DNA of 12,808 nt from positions 1-12,808 of the forward strand of contig CALNBU010000167.1 in assembly GCA_937875615.1 (NCBI GenBank). The letters run 5' to 3'. Positions 1 through 6,929 of this stretch are shown piece by piece. Positions within the stretch are counted from its first letter, which is position 1; every line of letters begins with the position of its first letter. A model generated the notes under the pieces. It had not been told where the DNA came from. It made no database searches and was given only the letters and a program-made list of their open reading frames with translations. Source of the DNA: an uncultured Archangium sp. Its GTDB lineage: Bacteria > Myxococcota > Myxococcia > Myxococcales > Myxococcaceae. A program made the translations under genes and the position numbers.

Positions 1-975
1 CGGCTGCTCGAGTACCTGCAGGTGGTGCAGCGCGCGCAGCTGCTGGAGGGCCGCTCGGTGGCGCTGCAGAGCCGCCTGCAGAACCTCACCGAGCTCATCG
101 GCAGCCCGGCGGTCATCTTCGCCTTCGCCAACCGCCTCGCCCGCGCCGAGTCGCGCGTGGAGCGCGCGCGCTCGTTGCTCTACGACTGGCTGGTGGCGCT
201 GGAGTACTACGCGGTGCGCCCCTTCGTCGACCAGCGCCTCGCGGTGATGCTGGCGCGCAACCCCTCGCAGCTCGAGGCCATCGCCAACGAGCTGGTGCGG
301 CTGCAGGGCGCCTGCGGCGGCAACGTCAACACCGCCATCACCGAGCTGTCGCTGCGCGACGATCTCCTCGACGTCGACTTCGACACCGAAGACCAGACCG
401 CCGCCGAGCGCTTCAGGGCGGTGCTGGCGCGCGGGAACGTGCCCATCGACACGCAGGTGCGCTACTCCAGCGATGCGCGCGTCGGTCAGCTGCTCACCTC
501 GCGCAAGGTGCTCGCCGCCAGCTTCACCCTCAGCCTCGACACGTTCGCCAACCTGCCGCTGAGCTGCAACGCCAAGCTGGCCTCCATCGACGTCCAGCTC
601 GTGGGTGAGGGGCTGCGCGCCGGGCGGCCGGTGGTGAGCATCCTCTACGATGGCACCAGCACGCTGCGCAGCTGCCAGCCCAACATCGCCGCGGTGGTGG
701 GCGCGCTGTCTCCGGGCGCGACGGACTTCGGCTCGTTGACGCGGTTGCGCACCGCGGGCCGCAGCGTCTCTCCGCTGGCCACCGTCAACGGCTTCGGCGC
801 CGACGACTCGGCCAACCGGGGCCTCGAGGGCCTGCCGCTGGCGTCGACCTACACCGTGCTCATCGACCCGCTGACGGGCGAGAACAGCGCCATCGACTGG
901 TCGAAGTTGGAGGACGTCCGCCTCCGGCTGCGCTGGGTCTACCAGGACGTCTTCCCCGAGGGGCAGTGCCAATGA
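1..975 (+). CDS. Large envelope protein, C-terminal part only (5' end outside window); paralogue of the next gene
   Basis: The reading frame is open from base 1, so the start lies upstream; 324 residues are visible. They align along their whole length with residues 1103-1431 of the next gene's product, with short indels and long identical blocks (e.g. ALEYYAVRPFVDQR, LARNPSQLEAIANE, ELSLRDDLL, YQDVFPEGQCQ). Visible parts are an amphipathic helical stretch (about 1-110) followed by a beta-rich domain with motifs LSCNAKL, RSCQ and a terminal GQCQ. Four Cys (visible residues 105, 189, 225, 323) are conserved in the paralogue, which suggests disulfides and an extracytoplasmic location. The complete protein is probably a lipoprotein like its neighbour, but its N-terminus cannot be seen. 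Its stop overlaps the next start (ATGA), implying translational coupling. No function is known; a distant link to Tc-toxin TcA C-termini is discussed in the findings. Confidence 0.9.
   Translation, partial: RLLEYLQVVQRAQLLEGRSVALQSRLQNLTELIGSPAVIFAFANRLARAESRVERARSLLYDWLVALEYYAVRPFVDQRLAVMLARNPSQLEAIANELVRLQGACGGNVNTAITELSLRDDLLDVDFDTEDQTAAERFRAVLARGNVPIDTQVRYSSDARVGQLLTSRKVLAASFTLSLDTFANLPLSCNAKLASIDVQLVGEGLRAGRPVVSILYDGTSTLRSCQPNIAAVVGALSPGATDFGSLTRLRTAGRSVSPLATVNGFGADDSANRGLEGLPLASTYTVLIDPLTGENSAIDWSKLEDVRLRLRWVYQDVFPEGQCQ
940..968 (+). repeat. 29-base identical gene-end repeat, copy 1
   Basis: Identical over 29 bases to 5232-5260. It encodes YQDVFPEGQ and contains the AGGGG ribosome binding site of the following gene, so it is both coding and regulatory. 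Confidence 0.9.
959..963 (+). promoter_or_regulatory. Ribosome binding site inside the end of the upstream gene
   Basis: AGGGG lies 8 bases before ATG 972. The same AGGGG with the same 8-base spacing precedes GTG 5264. This favours ATG 972 over the in-frame GTG at 966, which would leave only 2 bases of spacing. Confidence 0.6.
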
Positions 976-3900
976 GGCGCCTGACGCTGGTCGCCCTGCT
1001 GGGGCTGTGGTCGTGCGACACCGCCGAGCCGCTGTCGCCCCCTGCGCGCGCCGCGCTCAGGACGGCCCTCACCGTGGACTCCACCGGGGGGTGCCGCATC
1101 GACGACGACTGCGCCGACGCCACCTTCTGTTTCCAGGGGCGCTGCGTGGCCGAGTGCGCCGATGACGGGGAGTGTCCCGCGGCGTCGCGGTGCTCGCCGC
1201 GCAGCCGCTGCGTGGTGGAGGCCGCGGTAGGGGACCTCGACCAGAGCGCCGCGGCGGCGTCCACCGAGGAGCTGCGCGACATCACCTTCACCGGGTGGCC
1301 CGACGACGGGGCGCTGCCGGTGGCCGATGGCGCGCCCTTCGTGAACCTGACGCTCACCACGTCGGCGCCGGTCCCCGGCGGCCGGCTGCTGTACTCGACC
1401 ATCCTCAAGGACGGCGCCACGCTGGTGTCGCGTGCGGAGGGCACCACCGAGTTCACGTTGCAGGTGCCCAGCGGGGCCGCCGCCGCCGACGTGCCCCGGG
1501 TGCAGTCGGTGACGGTGACGCTGCCGGGCGACGCGCGGCAGCTGTTCATGACGCCCACCAGGCCGGTGGGCGGTTGGTATGCGGGCACTTTCAACCCGGT
1601 GGTGTTCGGCGGCGCGAGCCTCCCCCTGGAGTTGGTGGTGCAGACCGAGCCGGAGCGGGTGCTCAAGCTGGAGGACGCGAGCGCGGCGTGGCTGTGGGTG
1701 CCGACCTCTCCCGAGTACCTGTTGGCGTTGCCCGGCGAGGAGCTGACGCGGCCCTGGGTGCGGCAGCCGCTGACGTGGGACGCGTCGGTGGACGCCTGGG
1801 TGGCGGTGTTCAGCGACGCCGTGGCGCCCGCGCGCGTCTTCGGCCCCGGGGCGTTCCCGCTGGCGCGCCGCGCGATGCGCTTCGAGCTGCGCCAGTCGCA
1901 GGAGGGCGAGCTGCGCGGCGCGGTGGCCGACCGCTGGCGGGGGCTGTTCGACCAGCGCAGCGCCGACGGGGTGCGGGAGGCCGGCGTGGCCACCGTGGCG
2001 GGCACCTTCGCGCTCACCCGGACCCGGGCGGTGCCCTCGCTGGGTCTGGTGCGCGATGGCGTGCTCGACACCGCGCTGCCGCCGCAGCAGTCGGCGCCCT
2101 CGCTGAGTGACTGCGCCGCGGCCGACTTCGAGGTGCCGGTGGTGGCCCCGGAGACGGTGAGCGCCTGTGACGACACGCGCGACGCGGCCAGCTTCTCCGG
2201 CGCGCCGGCGCCGCAGCGCGCTGCGTGTGCGCTGGCGGTGTCGGCGAAGGTGTTGAGCGGCCCCACCGTGGGCAAGACGCTCAACGCGCTGCTGGACCCC
2301 GACGTGGCGGACCCGCCGGGCGTCACCTTCCGCTCCTTCATCGAGGACTGCGCGCGCAGCACCTCGGCCACCTGTAAACCCACGCCCGCGCTGCTGTGTG
2401 CGCGCGCGCTGGTGGCCACCGCCTTCCTCGACGCAGACGCGGCCACCGACGACGTGCAGCGGCTCTCGAGCGCCTACGACGCGCTGACGAAGGAGGCCTT
2501 CCTCGGTCGCCAGCTCGCGGCCTTCCAGGTGGACACCGCCACGCGGCTCAAGTGGCTGCAGGCCTCAGAGGCCCCGGCCTTCCTGGCGTCGACGCTGCGC
2601 GACTACAACGAGGAGATTCTCAGCCGCTGGCGCAGCGAGGTGCTCGAGGCGCACCTGGCCAGCCTCTTCGGTCAGCTCGACGCCGCGGGGCTGGCGGTGT
2701 TGACGCGCAGCCCGACGGACCCGGTCGCGCAGTCCAACCGGCGCGCGCTGCTGCTCGACCTCACCAACTCCTGGCGCGCGGCGCTGGACGGCGTGGTGCT
2801 GCTGGCGACGCGCTGGAACGTGCTCCTGCAGGATGACGCCTCGCGGGTGGCCGCGGCCAACGAGCTGCGGCACACCACGGCGCGTCTCTACGTGGCCGCG
2901 GCGATGCTGCAGGTGTTGGCGCGGGAGGCGGGCGCGAGCGGGCTGGCGAGCGTCTTCGGCCCCGGCTTCGCCAACCTCCAGCGCGAGCTCAACCGGTTGG
3001 CGCTGCCCTTCAACGTGCTGCTCTTCGCGCGGGACGCCGAGGTGGTGACCTCGCGCTCGGTGGACCCCACCAAGAACGCCAACTCGCTGTTGGCCGAGCG
3101 CGAGGTGGCGGCGCGCGCCGCGGTGCGCGACGCGATGGTCAGCGTGGACCTGGTGCTGGACGAGGCCCAGTCCGCGCAGGTCGATGAGACGGTGCTGGCG
3201 GCGCGCTACGAGGACCAGCTGCTGTCGCTGCGCAACGAGCTCATCGCGCTGTGTGGTCTGCCCGATGGCTGCACCGCCGCCGAGGTCGGCCAGGACGACG
3301 CCTGCGCGGTGGCGACCACCGCCGGTGTGTGCGGCTTCGTGCGCCCGCGCGGCGGAGGTGGAACGCAGACCCCCTCGACCTCCGAGGCGGGCGTGGCCTT
3401 GCTGTCGCTGCGGGAGGCCGCGCTGGCCTTCACCGAGGCGGGGCAGCGCCGTGACGCGCGCGCGCAGCAGGCGTCGCTGCTCGGCGCGACCGCGATCAGC
3501 TTCGCGGAGCAGGTGGAGCGCTGGCACCAGCAGCGCGTGGCGGTGAACCAGGAAATCAACGTGCTGGTGGCGGAGATTGGCGCCATCAACGACGAGGCCA
3601 TTCGGGTCGAGCTCGAGGCCATGGTGGCTGACCAGCGGGTGCGCGAGCTCAACTATTCGCGACAGCAGGCGGCGCTGGACGCGTGGGACGAGATCCGCAC
3701 GGCGGGTATCGCCAGCGACGCGAAGAAGCTCCGGCAGATCAGCTCGCTCAACATCGCCGCCTCGGTGATGGGGCAGACGGCGGACCGCATCGACCTGCTG
3801 GCGGATATCCTGGTCGACGCGCAGCCCAGCCAGATGGGCACCACCACCGACGTGGGCGCGTGGATGCGGCTCACCACCCGGTTGCCCGCGTACGTGGCCA

Positions 3901-5267
3901 GCAGCGCGCTGCTGCTGGTGGCGGAGGGCGTGAACACCGCCGCGTCCATTCTCGAGGTGAACCTGCAGGCCGACCAGGCGTTGCGCGAGGCGGAGCTCAC
4001 CGCGCTGGAGCAGCTGCCGGACCTCGATGAGGTCGGGCGCCAGAACGACCTCGCGCGGCTGCAGAACATCATCGACGCCAGCAACCTCGCCACCGAGCGT
4101 CAGGTGCACACGCTGCGCGCGCTCATCGAGACGCGGCGCCGGCAGCTGGAGCTGGAGCTGGTGCACGAGCGCGACCTGGTGGAGGTGTCGGACCGCCGCG
4201 ACGCGTGGCGCATGGCCCTCATCGACGTCAACGCGCTCGACTACGCGGTGCTCCAATCCGAGCTGACGGTGCGTCAGCGGCAGCTGGCGTACTTCCAGGT
4301 GGTGCAGCGCGCCGAGTTGCTGGAGTCGCGCTTCGCCTCGATGCAGCAGCGCTACGGCTCGTTGCAGTCGCTGCTGGGCAGCCCCGACGTCATCTTCAGC
4401 TTCGCGGCGCGCATGGCGCGGGCAGAGAGCCGCATCGACCGCGCGCGCACCGCGCTCGAGCACTGGCTGGTGGCGCTGGAGTACTACGCGGTGCGCCCCT
4501 TCGTGGACCAGCGCATGGCCATCATGCTGGCGCGCAACCCGTCACAGCTCGAGGCCATCGCCAACGAGTTCCTCCGGCTGCAGCGGGCGTGCGGCGGCCC
4601 GGCGACGGTGGAGACGGTGGAGCTGTCGCTGCGCGACGACCTGCTGGCCATGGGCTTCGACACCGCGGGTCCCGAAGGTGCGCAGGTCAGCGCCGCCGAG
4701 CGTCTCCGGGCGGTGCTGCAGAAGAACAGCGTCCAGCTGAGCCCGCGCATTCCCTTCTCGGCCACGCAGACCCTGGGGCAGCGGCTGGACTCCGGCGACA
4801 CCTCGGCCGTGGGCTTCGCGCTCAGCGCGTCGGGCTTCGCCAACCTCGGGTTGAGCTGCAACGCCAAGCTCGAATCGGTGGCGGTGCAGGTGGTGGGAGA
4901 GGGCTTCTCCGGTCAGCCGGTGGTGTCGGTGGTGTACGACGGTGGAGGCCAGCTGCGCTCCTGTCAGTCGAACATCCGCGCGCTGGTCTCTGCGCTGGGG
5001 CCGGGCACCACCAACTTCTCCACCGTCACCTCCTTCAAGACCTCCGGCCGCACGGTGAACCCCATCTCCGGCATCAACGGCAGTTTCGGAGAGTCGGTCA
5101 CGTGGAACGCCACGCTCGAAGGGCTCCCGCTCGCCGCCGGCTACGCGCTGGTCATCGACCGGGCGCACCCGTCGAACCAGGACCAGCCCTGGGACCGGCT
5201 CGAGGACGTGCGCCTTCAGATCCGCTACTCGTACCAGGACGTCTTCCCCGAGGGGCAGTGTCAGTGA
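972..5267 (+). CDS. Very large (1431 aa) predicted lipoprotein with Cys-rich N-terminus, long helical core and conserved C-terminal domain
   Basis: Start ATG 972 overlaps the upstream stop (ATGA). Residues 1-15 form a short lipoprotein signal (MRR, hydrophobic stretch, lipobox LWSC with Cys15). Residues 41-80 carry eight regularly spaced Cys, probably a disulfide-bonded surface module. About 100-350 looks beta-rich; about 400-840 is mainly helical, with a four-Cys patch near 761-791. About 844-905 and 1028-1135 read as long, charged, coiled-coil-like helices on either side of a more hydrophobic segment (about 970-998, containing ASSALLLVAEG). The last about 220 residues match the upstream partial protein, including Cys1207, 1296, 1331 and 1430. 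I expect it to be anchored to the outer membrane and to act with the OmpA protein encoded directly downstream (GTGA overlap). I do not recognise a named family. The feature order resembles the channel plus TcB-binding end of TcA toxin subunits, but this is unproven. Confidence 0.9.
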   Translation: MRRLTLVALLGLWSCDTAEPLSPPARAALRTALTVDSTGGCRIDDDCADATFCFQGRCVAECADDGECPAASRCSPRSRCVVEAAVGDLDQSAAAASTEELRDITFTGWPDDGALPVADGAPFVNLTLTTSAPVPGGRLLYSTILKDGATLVSRAEGTTEFTLQVPSGAAAADVPRVQSVTVTLPGDARQLFMTPTRPVGGWYAGTFNPVVFGGASLPLELVVQTEPERVLKLEDASAAWLWVPTSPEYLLALPGEELTRPWVRQPLTWDASVDAWVAVFSDAVAPARVFGPGAFPLARRAMRFELRQSQEGELRGAVADRWRGLFDQRSADGVREAGVATVAGTFALTRTRAVPSLGLVRDGVLDTALPPQQSAPSLSDCAAADFEVPVVAPETVSACDDTRDAASFSGAPAPQRAACALAVSAKVLSGPTVGKTLNALLDPDVADPPGVTFRSFIEDCARSTSATCKPTPALLCARALVATAFLDADAATDDVQRLSSAYDALTKEAFLGRQLAAFQVDTATRLKWLQASEAPAFLASTLRDYNEEILSRWRSEVLEAHLASLFGQLDAAGLAVLTRSPTDPVAQSNRRALLLDLTNSWRAALDGVVLLATRWNVLLQDDASRVAAANELRHTTARLYVAAAMLQVLAREAGASGLASVFGPGFANLQRELNRLALPFNVLLFARDAEVVTSRSVDPTKNANSLLAEREVAARAAVRDAMVSVDLVLDEAQSAQVDETVLAARYEDQLLSLRNELIALCGLPDGCTAAEVGQDDACAVATTAGVCGFVRPRGGGGTQTPSTSEAGVALLSLREAALAFTEAGQRRDARAQQASLLGATAISFAEQVERWHQQRVAVNQEINVLVAEIGAINDEAIRVELEAMVADQRVRELNYSRQQAALDAWDEIRTAGIASDAKKLRQISSLNIAASVMGQTADRIDLLADILVDAQPSQMGTTTDVGAWMRLTTRLPAYVASSALLLVAEGVNTAASILEVNLQADQALREAELTALEQLPDLDEVGRQNDLARLQNIIDASNLATERQVHTLRALIETRRRQLELELVHERDLVEVSDRRDAWRMALIDVNALDYAVLQSELTVRQRQLAYFQVVQRAELLESRFASMQQRYGSLQSLLGSPDVIFSFAARMARAESRIDRARTALEHWLVALEYYAVRPFVDQRMAIMLARNPSQLEAIANEFLRLQRACGGPATVETVELSLRDDLLAMGFDTAGPEGAQVSAAERLRAVLQKNSVQLSPRIPFSATQTLGQRLDSGDTSAVGFALSASGFANLGLSCNAKLESVAVQVVGEGFSGQPVVSVVYDGGGQLRSCQSNIRALVSALGPGTTNFSTVTSFKTSGRTVNPISGINGSFGESVTWNATLEGLPLAAGYALVIDRAHPSNQDQPWDRLEDVRLQIRYSYQDVFPEGQCQ
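5232..5260 (+). repeat. 29-base identical gene-end repeat, copy 2
   Basis: Second copy of the repeat at 940-968. It ends four bases before the GTG start of the OmpA-family gene and supplies its AGGGG ribosome binding site. Confidence 0.9.
5251..5255 (+). promoter_or_regulatory. Ribosome binding site for the OmpA-family gene
   Basis: AGGGG is 8 bases upstream of GTG 5264, the same arrangement as before ATG 972. This selects 5264 over the in-frame GTG at 5258. Confidence 0.6.
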
Positions 5268-6874
5268 CTTCACTTCGTTTCGTCATCATCGCTTCGTTGT
5301 CATCGCTCGCCGCGCTCGCTCAGTCGGTCGACACCAACGCCACCTTCCTTCAGGGCAACCGCGCCGAGAGCACCGTCGCGCTGCCCACCGCGCGGCTGTT
5401 GGCCCGGGGCGAGTGGGAGGTGGCGGTGGGCTACCGCCACGACGGCGACGTGCTGCGCACGCGGTTGTCCACCGGCGACATCCGGGGCGGCGCGCTCACC
5501 ACGCAGACCTCCTGGGTCGGCCAGCGCGACCTCGCGTGGCTGCAGACCGCCATCTCGCCGCTCTCCCGGCTGGAGCACTCCGCGGCGCTGCCGGTGCTGC
5601 TGACGCAGACCACCGCCGCCGTCACCGGAGTGGGCACCCCCACGGCGAACGAGGCGGCGCTGGGAGACCTCCGGTTGGGCGCGCGCTTCGCGCTCCTGGA
5701 GCCGACGGCGTACGACGTGCGCGGCTTCCAGTGGACGCTCAACGGCGGGGTGGCCGTGCCCACCGGCAACCGCACCGTCGCCTTCAGCGAGGGCGCCGCG
5801 CGCATCGACGCCTCGACCACCGCCACGTACCAGTTTGGCCAGGGCTCGGCGGTGTCCGCGCACGCCGGCTACGCGCTGGGGCAGGCGCTGCGGGTGGGCA
5901 ACCAGCTGCTGGGCAGTCACTTCATCGGCGGTGGCTCCTTCACGCATCGGCTCGACGCCTTCCGCTTCAGCTTCGACGCCCTCACCCGCGTGGTGACCGG
6001 CGAGGCCACCGGCCCCGGCGCTCCCGAGCGCGCGACGCTGGAGCTGGCGTTGGGCGCCCGCTACGTCTCGCAGTACTTCTTCGCCGACCTCGGCGTTGGT
6101 GTGGCGCCGGTCGACTCCGGCATCGCGCCGCGCTGGTTCGCGCAGCTGGCCATCGGCGCTCGCGGCCGGGCCTTCGGTGGCGGCAGTTCGACGGTGGACG
6201 CCGACGGCGACGGCATCGTGGGCGCGGCGGACCGCTGCCCGGGCCAGGCGGAAGACTTCGATGGCTTCGAGGATGACGATGGGTGCCCGGACCACGACAA
6301 CGACGGAGATGGGATTCCCGACACCCGCGATGCCTGCCCCAACGCGGCGGAGGACCTCGACGGCGTGGATGACCACGACGGTTGCCCAGAGACCGACGCC
6401 GACCGCGATGGCGTGCCCGATGAACGGGACGCCTGCCCGCTCGCGCCCGAAGACTACGACGGCGTGGACGACGCCGATGGGTGCCCGGAGGCCGCGGGCG
6501 TCGACGCGCGGGCCCGCCACAAGGCGCACGTGCTGGAGGGGATGCTGGTCTCGTTCCCGGTCGGGAGCCCGGTCCTCGACGCCACCGCGCTGGCCGCGAC
6601 GCGCGACGCCGCGCGGTTGTTGCTCGAGACGCCCCACGCCGTCACCCTGGTGGGCCGCGCCGACGAGCAGGGGCCAGACGCCCGCAACGAGGCGCTCTCG
6701 GTGGAGCGCGCGGAGGCGGTGAAGACGGTGCTGGTCGAGGCAGGCGTGGCGGCGGAGCGCCTCACCGTGCGCGGCGTGGGCAAGCGCGAGCCCATCTCCC
6801 ACGGAGACGGCTTCGGTCGCTCGCTCAACCGCAGCGTCACCTTCGAGTGGACGAAGGACGCGCAGCCGCGGTGA
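5264..6874 (+). CDS. Outer-membrane beta-barrel protein with thrombospondin type-3 repeats and C-terminal OmpA peptidoglycan-binding domain
   Basis: A 536-residue protein read from GTG 5264, which overlaps the previous stop (GTGA). Residues 1-19 are a signal peptide with a likely cleavage after ALA. About 30-305 shows alternating beta strands rich in Gly and aromatics, consistent with a barrel in the outer membrane. About 311-408 holds acidic DxDxDG-type calcium-binding repeats with Cys at 325, 341, 358, 374, 391 and 407 (alternating spacing 16/17). About 420-532 is an OmpA domain: the helix with N475, LS and R482-A, then GVGKREP and R519..NRSVTFEW. In this family that domain grips peptidoglycan, so the protein should tie the outer membrane to the wall. 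The frame stays open far upstream inside the previous gene, but codon use, the ribosome binding site and the signal peptide support 5264. Coupling to the two large proteins suggests a joint surface structure; this is inference. Confidence 0.92.
   Translation: MTSLRFVIIASLSSLAALAQSVDTNATFLQGNRAESTVALPTARLLARGEWEVAVGYRHDGDVLRTRLSTGDIRGGALTTQTSWVGQRDLAWLQTAISPLSRLEHSAALPVLLTQTTAAVTGVGTPTANEAALGDLRLGARFALLEPTAYDVRGFQWTLNGGVAVPTGNRTVAFSEGAARIDASTTATYQFGQGSAVSAHAGYALGQALRVGNQLLGSHFIGGGSFTHRLDAFRFSFDALTRVVTGEATGPGAPERATLELALGARYVSQYFFADLGVGVAPVDSGIAPRWFAQLAIGARGRAFGGGSSTVDADGDGIVGAADRCPGQAEDFDGFEDDDGCPDHDNDGDGIPDTRDACPNAAEDLDGVDDHDGCPETDADRDGVPDERDACPLAPEDYDGVDDADGCPEAAGVDARARHKAHVLEGMLVSFPVGSPVLDATALAATRDAARLLLETPHAVTLVGRADEQGPDARNEALSVERAEAVKTVLVEAGVAAERLTVRGVGKREPISHGDGFGRSLNRSVTFEWTKDAQPR
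6194..6493 (+). repeat. Thrombospondin type-3 repeat region (Asp/Cys-rich)
   Basis: The region encodes about three double repeats of the pattern DxDGDGIxDxxDxCP followed by EDxDGxxDxDGCP. Asp side chains are expected to bind Ca2+. It forms a rigid spacer between barrel and OmpA domain. Confidence 0.85.
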
Positions 6875-6929
6875 CACCCGGCCGGGCCCGGTAGAAATGA
6901 CGGGCTGAAAGCCGGTAAAGGGCCCGCCC
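6875..6929 (+). other. Short intergenic gap before the glycoside hydrolase gene
   Basis: 55 bases. It contains a perfect 10-base G/C palindrome (6882-6891) and the ribosome binding site at 6917-6922. I see no clear promoter and no hairpin with a T-run, so read-through from the OmpA gene is plausible. Confidence 0.5.
6917..6922 (+). promoter_or_regulatory. Ribosome binding site for the glycoside hydrolase gene
   Basis: AAAGGG lies 7 bases before ATG 6930. The same hexamer precedes the YceI gene. It is a modest Shine-Dalgarno match but the only one nearby. Confidence 0.5.

Larger units (their letters stand above)
4278..5267 (+). repeat. 3' third of the large lipoprotein gene, tandem paralogous copy of 1-975
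   Basis: This 990-base segment aligns with 1-975 at protein and DNA level, with several identical runs of tens of bases, for example around 192-228 and 4466-4502. It reflects duplication of a whole gene or of its 3' part; the window does not show how far upstream the similarity continues. The copies have diverged in most loops, so the duplication is not recent. Confidence 0.85.

Noticed and set aside
860..2446. 528-codon minus-strand frame spanning two + strand genes
   Set aside because: Ser/Arg/Ala-rich shadow sequence; it would overlap two well-supported coupled genes.
2565..4463. 632-codon minus-strand frame inside the large lipoprotein gene
   Set aside because: It is rich in His, Arg and Leu with no recognisable domain, and mirrors a + strand gene that has a signal peptide and a matching paralogue.
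4205..5263. Upstream extension of the OmpA-family frame through the end of the large lipoprotein gene
   Set aside because: The extension is Arg/Ala/Gly-rich shadow sequence. A signal peptide and ribosome binding site place the start at 5264.
1..6874. Identification of the surface operon as the TraA/TraB outer-membrane exchange system
   Set aside because: Only the OmpA-domain partner fits. The large proteins lack visible PA14, multiple Cys-rich repeats and a MYXO-CTERM-like tail.
6882..6891. Perfect 10-base palindrome after the OmpA gene stop
   Set aside because: It has no loop and no following T-run, so it cannot form a normal intrinsic terminator. Such G/C palindromes are expected by chance at this base composition.
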